Source of the DNA: Lachnospiraceae bacterium
Lineage (GTDB): Bacteria; Bacillota; Clostridia; Lachnospirales; Lachnospiraceae
Reading direction: 5' to 3'
NCBI GenBank assembly: GCA_017624855.1
Contig: JAGAMF010000005.1
Location: forward strand, 372,001-436,000
DNA: 64,000 nucleotides
Shown: piece after piece, positions 1 to 7,937 of the stretch
How the letters are laid out: each line of letters starts with the position of its first letter
How positions within the stretch are numbered: the first letter of the stretch is position 1
Program-made: the position numbers and the translations under genes
Notes under the pieces: model-generated
Database searches by the model: none
Told to the model about the DNA's origin: nothing
What the model saw: the letters and a program-made list of their open reading frames with translations, nothing else

Positions 1-378
1 GGATTAAGCGCAAAAAACGGAACGCTTAAATTTCCGGCCGAATATAAAGGAAGCGGAATGCATGATGGCGAATTCATAGATGTTGAGGTGGTGTCGCTAG
101 ACTCTTACTTGCAGGGAAAACCTGTTACATTTGTCAAAATGGATGTAGAGGGTGCAGAAATGGATGTGCTGTTGGGAATGCAACAAACTATAGCATTACA
201 TAAGCCTAAAATGGCAGTTTGTATATATCATAATCATCAGGATATCTTTGAAGTTGCTACCTTTTTATTATCAATAGTGCCGCAGTATCATTTTTATTTG
301 AGACACTATAATTCGAATGAAACAGAGTGCGTTCTTTTTGCATATTACGATAAAGCAAAAGAGTTGTGTGGAGATTAA
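1..378 (+). CDS. FkbM-family methyltransferase, C-terminal part
   Basis: The reading frame is open from the first base of the window, so this is the last 125 residues of a longer protein whose start lies upstream. The segment VTFVKMDVEGAEMDVLLGM matches the FkbM-family SAM-dependent methyltransferase signature (hydrophobic-K-hD-VEGAE-x-VL-G), and the following CIYHNHQDIFEV stretch is also usual there. Such enzymes O-methylate sugars or small molecules. It ends one base before the ATG of the next gene, a GT2 glycosyltransferase, so the two are translationally coupled and probably act on the same glycan. The substrate cannot be read from the sequence. Confidence 0.85.
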   Translation, partial: GLSAKNGTLKFPAEYKGSGMHDGEFIDVEVVSLDSYLQGKPVTFVKMDVEGAEMDVLLGMQQTIALHKPKMAVCIYHNHQDIFEVATFLLSIVPQYHFYLRHYNSNETECVLFAYYDKAKELCGD

Positions 379-379
379 G

Positions 380-1363
380 ATGAAAATAGAGAAAGACTGT
401 ATTTGTACGGTGTTGATGGTTTCGTATAATCACGAAAAATATATCCGACTGGCATTAGAGTCGGTTGTAACACAAAAGACTGATTATGTATATAAGATAC
501 ATGTGTTTGATGATGCGTCAAAGGATGGGACCGGTGATATTATCAGAGAATATGCAGAGCGGTATCCCGGTTTGGTAATACCATTCATTTCGGAGGAAAA
601 TAAAGGAGCGCAAGCAAATATATGGGCGGCTTACAAGTCTGTTGATACAAAGTATTGTGCGTTCCTTGAGTGCGATGATTTCTGGTGTGATGAAGAAAAG
701 TTACAATTGCAAATTGATGCTTTGGAAGCTAATCTTGATTGTAGTTATTGTGCACATAATACCATTTATCAAAATGAAAATGATGTATATAGAACGAAAG
801 AAGACGGAAAGATTTTTGTATACAATAGAAATGTCAGAAATACCGGGAAATATGGGCCGGAAGATTTTTTGCCGTTGTACGGCGCAGGATGGGTAAATCA
901 TAGTAATTCGCGTGTTATTCGGATGAGTTGTGTTGATTTGGCAAGTTTGGAAGAGAAAGAAGACTTTCTATATGACAATGCACAGTTTTTTTATTTGTTG
1001 GAGAGAGGGAAGGTCTATTTTATTCAACGAGTTATGTCTGTATATAATATGAACATGTCGAGTACATTTACTTCTATGCAGGTGCAGATGAAAATTCGCG
1101 GACATTGGGAGCGTATGTTACATATTAATGAAAGTACGGACCGACAGTTTGAAAGATTAATTTATCGACATTTGGCGTCGTTTGCGAAATATTGGTTAGA
1201 TTTGGATGATCTAGAAAATAAGATTACAAAAAAACATAGTGCCCTTACATATCTGATCATGGGGAAGATTAAAAAGATAAGATATGATTTAATTCTGAAT
1301 TTTAAACTCAAACGGCGAGCGAAGGTGAATATAGATAAATTAGAGAAACGATTAAATTCTTAG
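380..1363 (+). CDS. GT2 family glycosyltransferase
   Basis: A 327-residue GT-A fold glycosyltransferase. The N-terminus CTVLMVSYNHEKYIRLALES is the standard GT2 opening, followed by HVFDDASKDGTGDII (nucleotide binding) and ECDDFWCDEEKLQ, where CDD/ECDD stands in for the DxD metal-binding motif. The start at 380 is chosen over an upstream in-frame ATG at 317 because it has GGAG at proper spacing, lies one base after the previous stop, and gives the usual GT2 N-terminus. No membrane segments are evident, so it is presumably cytoplasmic. The DNA is clearly AT-rich compared with the flagellar genes downstream. Donor and acceptor are unknown. Confidence 0.88.
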   Translation: MKIEKDCICTVLMVSYNHEKYIRLALESVVTQKTDYVYKIHVFDDASKDGTGDIIREYAERYPGLVIPFISEENKGAQANIWAAYKSVDTKYCAFLECDDFWCDEEKLQLQIDALEANLDCSYCAHNTIYQNENDVYRTKEDGKIFVYNRNVRNTGKYGPEDFLPLYGAGWVNHSNSRVIRMSCVDLASLEEKEDFLYDNAQFFYLLERGKVYFIQRVMSVYNMNMSSTFTSMQVQMKIRGHWERMLHINESTDRQFERLIYRHLASFAKYWLDLDDLENKITKKHSALTYLIMGKIKKIRYDLILNFKLKRRAKVNIDKLEKRLNS

Positions 1364-1599
1364 GAGAATTTCGATAAAAAAGGTTATAATATATGGTATA
1401 AATAATATAGAATTATGTCGGAAAATATAATTTTTATAGATGAAGAGCAACATTGTTTTACTAATCACATCAATGTAGATATAAAGTAGGTTTGTAATAT
1501 CAACATTTTTCGTGGTCGAATTAAGTAATCAAGTTGCTTGGCGGAACTTAGTAATTAAAAAATAAATATTATAAAGATATTGTAAGAGGGGGAGAAAAG

Positions 1600-2928
1600 A
1601 TGAAATATTGTCATATGATGCAAGATTATTTGTATTTAGATAATTATGAAGGTGGGATTGCGTTGTGTCCATGGATGGAGCCTTCTAAATCCTGTATAGG
1701 AAATTTAATGAAGGATGAGATTGAAGATGCATACAACTCGGATTATGCAAACTACTTACGCTCTACGATGGATGACCAGACTTTTAGATATTGTAGGCCT
1801 GAAGCGTGCCCTTACATTCAAAATAATAGCTTGGAGGAAATATCGGAAGAGGAATATAATAGAAGAAAAAAGGATAAGTACCAGCCCACAATTATCAATT
1901 TGGCATATGATTTTGTTTGCAATCAGCATTGTGAAACTTGTCGCGAGTCAGTATTTGTTCCTCCAACTGATTATGCAGATAAAATGAATGTTATAAGAGA
2001 AAAAATAACTCCTTGTATGGAGGAGGCACATAGAATAACAGCGTCCGGACACGGTGATCCGTTTGCTTCAAGATATATGATGGATGTTTTGGCAGGTATC
2101 AAGCCGACAAATCCAGATATGAGTTTGTTGCTAGAAACAAATGGTGTTTTTTTTGATGAGGCACATTGGAAACGTATTGAGCATTTATCGCAAGTTAGAA
2201 TTGAATTAGTAGTAACAATAAATAGTTTTGATGAATTTACATATAAACATATATCTCGTGGGGGAAACTATCGAAGGTTGATGGATAATTTGGAATTTAT
2301 GTCAAAATTGCGTCGTGAAAATAAAATTGCGCATTTGACTAACACATTAGTTATTCAAGATCGTAACTTTAGAGAAATTCCGGCTTTTATTAAGAAAAGT
2401 TTTGAAGAGTATGCATTTGATCAAGTGATATTAAGGCCTGTATATCAGTGGGGAACCATGAGTGAAGATGTGTTTTGGTTTAAAGATGTGTTGAATCCAA
2501 TGCATCCTTATCATAAAGAATATCTTGAAATTATGCAAGATCCAATATTGAAGGACGCAAGAGTGTTTCATTTTGGTGGGGATACAATTCATCCTGCAAG
2601 ACCGTATCCGGTGGGAATGACTGACAAATATTTTCCGTACCATAAAGTAAAAAAAGGAAGCAAAGTAGTTATTTATGGGGCCGGACAAATCGGACGAATT
2701 ATTATTGATAGCCTAAAACAAAATGAATATTGCGAAGTATTACTTTGGATAGATAAGTGTGGAGATGGAAAATGTATTGTGAAACCGGAAATATTAGCAG
2801 GTATAAAAGCAGAAGAATATGATTGTGTTGTATTAGCTACAATTAATCCGGCGTATAAATCTGAAATGCGTAATAATTTAAAAAATATGGGAATTGCTGA
2901 TGAAATTATCATTTCTTGTTGCGAATAG
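1600..2928 (+). CDS. Three-domain SPASM-like / radical SAM / Rossmann protein
   Basis: A 442-residue protein with an uncommon domain order. Residues 1-75 look like a SPASM-type segment (Cys4, Cys23, Cys32, Cys65, Cys70, with the CIGNLMKDEIEDAYNSDY element typical of SPASM). The radical SAM core follows, with the CxxxCxxC cluster at Cys107, Cys111 and Cys114 (FVCNQHCETCR). From about residue 345 a Rossmann-like module carries GAGQIG at 360-365 (VVIYGAGQIGR). SPASM domains normally follow the core. The start has a strong GAGGGGGAG site. It stands 236 bases after the GT2 gene and just before a pyruvyltransferase-like gene. It probably modifies a sugar or peptide in the same pathway; the reaction is unknown. 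Confidence 0.85.
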   Translation: MKYCHMMQDYLYLDNYEGGIALCPWMEPSKSCIGNLMKDEIEDAYNSDYANYLRSTMDDQTFRYCRPEACPYIQNNSLEEISEEEYNRRKKDKYQPTIINLAYDFVCNQHCETCRESVFVPPTDYADKMNVIREKITPCMEEAHRITASGHGDPFASRYMMDVLAGIKPTNPDMSLLLETNGVFFDEAHWKRIEHLSQVRIELVVTINSFDEFTYKHISRGGNYRRLMDNLEFMSKLRRENKIAHLTNTLVIQDRNFREIPAFIKKSFEEYAFDQVILRPVYQWGTMSEDVFWFKDVLNPMHPYHKEYLEIMQDPILKDARVFHFGGDTIHPARPYPVGMTDKYFPYHKVKKGSKVVIYGAGQIGRIIIDSLKQNEYCEVLLWIDKCGDGKCIVKPEILAGIKAEEYDCVVLATINPAYKSEMRNNLKNMGIADEIIISCCE

Positions 2929-2955
2929 CAATTGAATATAAGGAGAGACTTTTTA

Positions 2956-4065
2956 ATGAAAATAGCAATAATGTCATTGGCGGATTTGAATAATTATGGT
3001 GATGTATTTTTTCCCATAGTTATAAAAGGTGAATTAATAAAAAGATTATCGGATTGCCAAATTGATATCATAACCAATACTATATATGATTGTGGGATAT
3101 ATAAAACCAAAGCATATTGTGATGTGAATATGAAAGAATACGACACGATAATAATGGGTGGTGGTGAATTGATTTCACCATATGATGATGAAGCATTTTG
3201 CGAAACTTATGGATCTTCTTATAAAGGATGTCCGTCGGATATTGCTTATGCATGGCTTGATATAAAGAATGCATTTAAAGTGTGGTTCGGTGTGGGTGCT
3301 CACCCTGTTTTGTTTGATTATCCGGAGTTGGTAGAGCATGCGTTAAGTAAGCTAGACTATTTATGTGTGCGGGGTAATATATCAAAAAAAGTTTTAGAAA
3401 AGGGATTTGTGAATAATAACGGAGATATTAGAGTGATGCCTGATTTAGGTTGGCTATTTCCTGAATATATTGATACAGGAGACCGATGCAGTTGCGCTGA
3501 AAAAACAGAGCGGGAGTATTGCGTTTTTCAAGCAATTCAGGATATAGATATTGAAAATAATATTGAGTTCATTTCACAGACATTGCTAGATTTTCAAAAG
3601 AAAAGGAATGTAAAAGTATTATTATTGCCCATTATGCAAACAAATAAACAATGGGGAGAGCGAGATGTTCTGGAAAAAATTTGGTTAGCGTCTCGAAAGG
3701 AACTTGATTTGGTTCCGTTTGGCCTTAATGTTATACAAACAGGAAATATTATAAGTGGTGCGAAGTTTTTTGTAGGGGCTTCATTGCATGGGGCAGTTAC
3801 ATCATTAGCGTATGGAAAACCTGCAGTAAATATAAGAAGTGGAATTAATACTAAATTACAGGATTTGCATGCGTCTAGATTTCGTTCGACATGTTTTGCG
3901 AATAGTTGGGAGGTGTTGCCGGGAGTATTGGATCGTTTATGTAATGAGTCTGAAGATGCTACGGATATCAAATATGCGGCTATGTATACTGAATACATGC
4001 AATACAGATTAATGAAAGAATTTGATGGACTCGCTCAAAGGATTAAAAATTATCAAGGGGAGTAA
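2956..4065 (+). CDS. Polysaccharide pyruvyl transferase family protein
   Basis: A 369-residue protein of the CsaB/WcaK-type pyruvyl transferase family. Visible family features are the N-terminal MKIAIMSLADLNNYGDVFFP, the IIMGGGELISP glycine-rich segment, VWFGVGAHPV, and the C-terminal FFVGASLHGAVTSLAYGKP with the conserved G-x-S/R-x-H-G. Family members transfer pyruvate from phosphoenolpyruvate onto a sugar as a ketal, although many homologues remain untested. A TTG eight codons upstream (2932) is possible, but AGGAGAG is correctly spaced for the ATG at 2956. Its stop is one base before the next start, so the genes are coupled. Confidence 0.82.
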   Translation: MKIAIMSLADLNNYGDVFFPIVIKGELIKRLSDCQIDIITNTIYDCGIYKTKAYCDVNMKEYDTIIMGGGELISPYDDEAFCETYGSSYKGCPSDIAYAWLDIKNAFKVWFGVGAHPVLFDYPELVEHALSKLDYLCVRGNISKKVLEKGFVNNNGDIRVMPDLGWLFPEYIDTGDRCSCAEKTEREYCVFQAIQDIDIENNIEFISQTLLDFQKKRNVKVLLLPIMQTNKQWGERDVLEKIWLASRKELDLVPFGLNVIQTGNIISGAKFFVGASLHGAVTSLAYGKPAVNIRSGINTKLQDLHASRFRSTCFANSWEVLPGVLDRLCNESEDATDIKYAAMYTEYMQYRLMKEFDGLAQRIKNYQGE

Positions 4066-4066
4066 T

Positions 4067-5266
4067 ATGAAGAGGTTACTATTATTAGGAGGCTCAAGAT
4101 ATCTATTGCCGGTCATTAAGGCGGCAAGAAAGATGAATATATATACAATTACATGCGATTATCTTCCTAACAACATTGCTCACAAATATTCTGATGAATA
4201 TTGTAATGTTAGCATTATAGATAAAGAAGCGGTATTGAAGAAAGCGAAAGAACTTAATATTGATGGCATAATGTCTTTTGCTTGTGACCCCGGAGTTGTT
4301 ACAGCGGCGTATGTGGCGGAACAATTAGGGCTTCCGCATTGTGGTTCCTATGAATCGGTATCAATTTTACAAAACAAGGGAAAGTTTCGTGAGTTTTTAA
4401 AAAAGCACCATTTTAATGTGCCCATGGCTAAATCATACATATCTGTAGATGAAGCATTGAGAGATGTTGAACTGTTTCATTGGCCGGTGATTGTAAAACC
4501 TACGGATTCGGCCGGTAGCAAGGGCGTGACCAGAGTCGAAAACCCATCGGAGTTGCGTAAGAGTATAGAATACGCATTATCGTTTTCGCATTGCAATGAA
4601 TTTATTATTGAAGAATTTTTGGAAAAAATTGGCTATTCATCCGATACAGATTGCTTTTCTGTTGATGGGGAGTTGAAATTTGTATCTTTTTCGGCGCAAA
4701 GATTCGATGAAAAGGCAGATAACCCCTATACTCCGGCTGCGTACAGTTGGCCCGGAAGTATTTCATTAGAACATCAAAAAGAATTGTCCAATGAGTTGCA
4801 AAGATTATTAAATCTGTTGGATATGAAAACGGCTCTTTTCAATATAGAAACAAGGGAATGCACAGATGGTAAGGCTTATATCATGGAGGTTTCTCCGCGA
4901 GGAGGCGGAAATCGTTTGTCTGAAATGCTAAAACTCTCTACTGGCGTAGATTTGATAACGAATGCAGTGCGCGCGGCAGTGGGAGAAGATGTAGTAGATG
5001 TAGGGCAACATGACTATAATGGATACTGGGCAATTGTAATTTTGCATAGTGATAAACCAGGTATATATGAAACATTATGGGTGTCTAAAGAAATTGAAGA
5101 GAATATAATCGAAATGGATATTTGGGTTGAGAACGGTGACATGGTTGGCGGATTTTCCGGCGCAAATGAAGCAATAGGTACACTAATATTATCATTTAAA
5201 AGTGAAGAACAATTGCATAGTATAATGGTTGAGCAGGAGAAATATATTAAAGTTGTTTTGAAATGA
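4067..5266 (+). CDS. ATP-grasp domain carboxylate-amine ligase
   Basis: A 399-residue ATP-grasp enzyme. The N-terminal preATP-grasp Rossmann part begins MKRLLLLGGSRYLLPVIKAA, the ATP-binding part has WPVIVKPTDSAGSKGVTRV, EFIIEEFLE and the metal-binding AYIMEVSPRGGGNRLSEM, and a C-terminal domain of about 90 residues follows. ATP-grasp enzymes activate a carboxylate as an acyl-phosphate and join it to an amine or thiol, so this one may attach an amino acid or other acid to an amino sugar made by the neighbouring aminotransferases (inference). The start at 4067 has AAGGGGAG and follows the previous stop by one base. The upstream ATG at 4022 lies inside the preceding gene. Confidence 0.88.
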   Translation: MKRLLLLGGSRYLLPVIKAARKMNIYTITCDYLPNNIAHKYSDEYCNVSIIDKEAVLKKAKELNIDGIMSFACDPGVVTAAYVAEQLGLPHCGSYESVSILQNKGKFREFLKKHHFNVPMAKSYISVDEALRDVELFHWPVIVKPTDSAGSKGVTRVENPSELRKSIEYALSFSHCNEFIIEEFLEKIGYSSDTDCFSVDGELKFVSFSAQRFDEKADNPYTPAAYSWPGSISLEHQKELSNELQRLLNLLDMKTALFNIETRECTDGKAYIMEVSPRGGGNRLSEMLKLSTGVDLITNAVRAAVGEDVVDVGQHDYNGYWAIVILHSDKPGIYETLWVSKEIEENIIEMDIWVENGDMVGGFSGANEAIGTLILSFKSEEQLHSIMVEQEKYIKVVLK

Positions 5267-5274
5267 GAGATGGT

Positions 5275-6228
5275 ATGAAAGAAATTGGCGGATACATCGA
5301 ATTGGATACAATAAAAACATTTGGTATGCATGAGGGGGCAATAGCTCTAAATACGGCAAGAAATTGTCTGGCATACTTGATTAAGGCTCGCTCAATTTCA
5401 AAAATATTATTGCCTGGATTTCTTTGTGATTCGGTAAAAAGTATATGTGAAAGAGAAAATGTTCGAATTGGATATTATTCGGTTGGTACAGATTTTTTGC
5501 CCGTTGACTTGAGTGTAGCGGAAGATGAATGGCTTTATTTGGTTAATTATTATGGACAACTTGATAATGGAACAATAAATAGGCTTGCGAAAAAGTACAA
5601 ACATATTATTGTGGATAATGTACAAGCTTATTTTCAGGAACCGATAGAAGGTGTTGATACCATATATACATGCCGCAAATTTTTTGGCGTTCCTGATGGT
5701 GCTTATTTATATACAAATTCGATATTGAATGAAGAATTAGTAATGGATGAATCATATGCGCGAATGACTTTTTTGCTGGGAAGATATGAAAGAACTGCAT
5801 CGGAATTCTATGGGGGCTATCAGGAGAACGAGAATCTGTTGGCAAGTGAGCCCCTTAAGAAGATGTCTAAGTTGACTCGTAATATGTTAAGTGCAATTGA
5901 TTATTCCGAAGTAAAACATGTAAGAACTGAAAACTATAAAATACTTCATGATGAATTTGAATGCTTAAATAACTTGCATTTAAAAGAAATAGCTGCACCA
6001 TTTATGTACCCGCTGTATGTTGCCAATGGCGACAAGATAAGAATTGAATTGCAAAAGAAGAAGATATATATTCCGACATTGTGGCCGGAAGTTTTAAAAC
6101 ATTGTGAAGTAGATTCGCTAGATTATGATATGGCAAAAAATATTGTACCTTTACCGGTGGATCAGAGGTACAATGGTGAGGATATGCTATATATTATTCG
6201 TGAAGTTACTCGGTGTATTGAGGGGTAA
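5275..6228 (+). CDS. Divergent DegT/DnrJ/EryC1-like PLP enzyme
   Basis: A 317-residue distant member of the sugar aminotransferase fold. IALNTARNCLAYLI matches the substrate/phosphate-binding region, IIVDNVQAYF supplies Asp114 for the PLP ring nitrogen, and TCRKFFGVPDGAYLY supplies the likely PLP lysine Lys135. It is shorter than usual (about 370) and lacks the SFHxTK motif, so its reaction may differ from plain 4-amination. An ATG at 5263 overlaps the previous stop, but the ATG at 5275 has GAGAG at better spacing and a more typical N-terminus; the choice is not certain. It is directly followed by a canonical DegT enzyme, suggesting paired roles. Confidence 0.75.
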   Translation: MKEIGGYIELDTIKTFGMHEGAIALNTARNCLAYLIKARSISKILLPGFLCDSVKSICERENVRIGYYSVGTDFLPVDLSVAEDEWLYLVNYYGQLDNGTINRLAKKYKHIIVDNVQAYFQEPIEGVDTIYTCRKFFGVPDGAYLYTNSILNEELVMDESYARMTFLLGRYERTASEFYGGYQENENLLASEPLKKMSKLTRNMLSAIDYSEVKHVRTENYKILHDEFECLNNLHLKEIAAPFMYPLYVANGDKIRIELQKKKIYIPTLWPEVLKHCEVDSLDYDMAKNIVPLPVDQRYNGEDMLYIIREVTRCIEG

Positions 6229-6243
6229 AGAGTAGGAGATAAT

Positions 6244-7365
6244 ATGCAAAAGAAAATTATGGTAACACAGTCATCGATGCCGCCGTTTGAAGAGTATATA
6301 AAAGAAGTCGGTGATTTATGGGAAAGTCACTGGCTTACCAATATGGGAGAAAAACACCGGAAATTTCAATCAGTGTTGGAAGGCTATTTGGAAGTGCCCA
6401 ATATTGAATTGCTTACAAATGGTCACATGGCATTGGAATTAACTTTACAGGCAATGAATCTGCAGGGAGAAGTAATTACCACTCCTTTTACATTTGCGTC
6501 TACTACACATGCAATAGTGCGTAATGGTCTAACTCCTGTTTTTTGCGATATTAATTCGGAGACATATACGATTGATGCAAATAAAATTGAAGAGCTTATT
6601 ACCGATCGCACTTGCGCTATTATGCCGGTTCATGTATATGGAAATATATGTGATGTAGAAAAAATTGAAAGAATAGCTAAGAAATATGAGCTTAAAGTTA
6701 TATATGATGCGGCGCATAGTTTTGGCGAGAAGTATAAGGGCGTTGGTATAGGAAATTATGGCGACGCATCTTGTTTTAGTTTTCATGCCACCAAAGTATT
6801 TAATACAATAGAAGGTGGAGCGGTTAGTTATAAGGATCCTAACTTGGGCAATTTGATTTATGAATTAAAAAATTTTGGAATCCATGGTCCGGAAGAGGTT
6901 AGTGCGGTTGGTGCAAATGCAAAAATGAATGAGTTTTGTGCGGCGATGGGATTATGTAATTTGCGTCATGTAGACGAAGAAATCGCTAAACGAAAAAATA
7001 TAGTTGAAAGATATAGAAGCAATTTAGAAGGAATAAAAGGAATAAAGTTAAATAATTTACAAGATGGTGTGCAATCAAATTATGCGTATTTTCCGGTGGT
7101 GTTTGAAGAAAAAGAGTTCGGAGCAAGCCGAGAAGAAGTATTTCGCGAATTGGAAAAAAATGATATCTATGCTAGAAAATATTTTTATCCGTTGACAAAT
7201 ACTTTTTCTTGTTTTCAGGGGATATATGATGTAAATCAAACCCCAGTTGCTTTACATATTAGCAAGAGAGTTCTTACACTACCGTTGTATGCAGATTTAG
7301 CTTTGGATGATGTGGATAGGATATGTCATATCATTTTAGGACTTAAAGATGGGAAAAAGAGTTAA
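6244..7365 (+). CDS. DegT/DnrJ/EryC1/StrS family aminotransferase
   Basis: A 373-residue PLP-dependent aminotransferase of the nucleotide-sugar type, at the family's usual length. LLTNGHMALELTLQAM is the cofactor phosphate region, VIYDAAHSFG supplies Asp155, and FSFHATKVFNTIEGGAV supplies the PLP lysine Lys184. Such enzymes convert a keto sugar nucleotide (3- or 4-keto) to the amino sugar with glutamate as donor; which carbon is used cannot be told. GTAGGAG lies correctly upstream. It is the last gene of the AT-rich first module and is followed by the SigD-type promoter of flaG. Confidence 0.9.
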   Translation: MQKKIMVTQSSMPPFEEYIKEVGDLWESHWLTNMGEKHRKFQSVLEGYLEVPNIELLTNGHMALELTLQAMNLQGEVITTPFTFASTTHAIVRNGLTPVFCDINSETYTIDANKIEELITDRTCAIMPVHVYGNICDVEKIERIAKKYELKVIYDAAHSFGEKYKGVGIGNYGDASCFSFHATKVFNTIEGGAVSYKDPNLGNLIYELKNFGIHGPEEVSAVGANAKMNEFCAAMGLCNLRHVDEEIAKRKNIVERYRSNLEGIKGIKLNNLQDGVQSNYAYFPVVFEEKEFGASREEVFRELEKNDIYARKYFYPLTNTFSCFQGIYDVNQTPVALHISKRVLTLPLYADLALDDVDRICHIILGLKDGKKS

Positions 7366-7402
7366 AATAACTCAATAAATTCCATTTTTTTCACAAAACC
7401 CC

Positions 7403-7430
7403 TAAACTTTTACTCATTAATTACCGATAA
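7403..7430 (+). promoter_or_regulatory. SigD (sigma-28) type promoter of the flaG operon
   Basis: TAAA at 7403-7406 and CCGATAA at 7424-7430, 17 bases apart (16 if counted to ACCGATAA). This matches the Bacillus/clostridial flagellar SigD consensus TAAA-N15/16-(G)CCGATAT with one base more spacing. It lies 77 bases before the flaG start in an otherwise gene-free 141-base gap, so late-flagellar control of flaG-fliD-fliS is likely. Confidence 0.7.
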
Positions 7431-7506
7431 AAAACATAAGAAAGCGGATATAGTCCGTATGTAACCATAGAAACAATAAGCATATATCACATGGAGGTGA
7501 TTCAAA

Positions 7507-7926
7507 ATGGCAATTGAAGCATTAGGTGGAGCAATGTCGTATCAGGCACAGCCCGTAGCAAAACCCCAGGTAGCAGCCCCTCAGCCGGTGACCATGGAAG
7601 GTCAGGTTGTGGAGACAACTCCCATGGTGGATGCTAACACAGCAGCCGTGGCTCAGGTAAATGAGCAGCAGGCACAGTATCAGGATGGTCAGCAGAATCA
7701 GCAGCCCAGCAATGAGCAGATTCGTAAAGCAGTTGAAGACATCAATAAGAAAGCAAACTATTCTGATGTACAGTTCGGTGTTCATGAAGGAACGAACCGA
7801 ATTACAATTAAGATTGTTGACAGAGAAACAAAGAAGGTTATCAAGGAACTTCCTCCCGAGAAGACTTTGGATATGATTGCCAAAGCATGGGAGTTGGCAG
7901 GTATCCTTGTAGATGAGAAGAGATAG
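7507..7926 (+). CDS. flaG: Flagellar protein FlaG
   Basis: A 139-residue protein. The first half is Gln/Ala/Pro-rich and probably disordered. The second half (about 70-139) is a FlaG domain: EDINKKANYSDVQFGVHEG, then RITIKIVDRETKKVIKELPP and ending in an amphipathic DMIAKAWELAGILVDEKR. FlaG proteins are cytoplasmic or filament-associated factors that affect filament length and commonly sit beside fliD. ATGGAGGTGATTC supplies a very strong ribosome binding site. It is 11 bases ahead of fliD and shares the SigD-type promoter upstream. Confidence 0.9.
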   Translation: MAIEALGGAMSYQAQPVAKPQVAAPQPVTMEGQVVETTPMVDANTAAVAQVNEQQAQYQDGQQNQQPSNEQIRKAVEDINKKANYSDVQFGVHEGTNRITIKIVDRETKKVIKELPPEKTLDMIAKAWELAGILVDEKR

Positions 7927-7937
7927 GAGGAATCCAT

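Noticed and set aside
1364-1599. Possible promoter (TTATAATATATGG) and imperfect inverted repeat in the gap before the radical SAM gene
   Set aside because: A TATAAT is present, but no -35 hexamer lies at proper distance, and the repeat around AATTAAGTAATCAAGTT is too imperfect to call; AT-rich DNA gives such matches easily.
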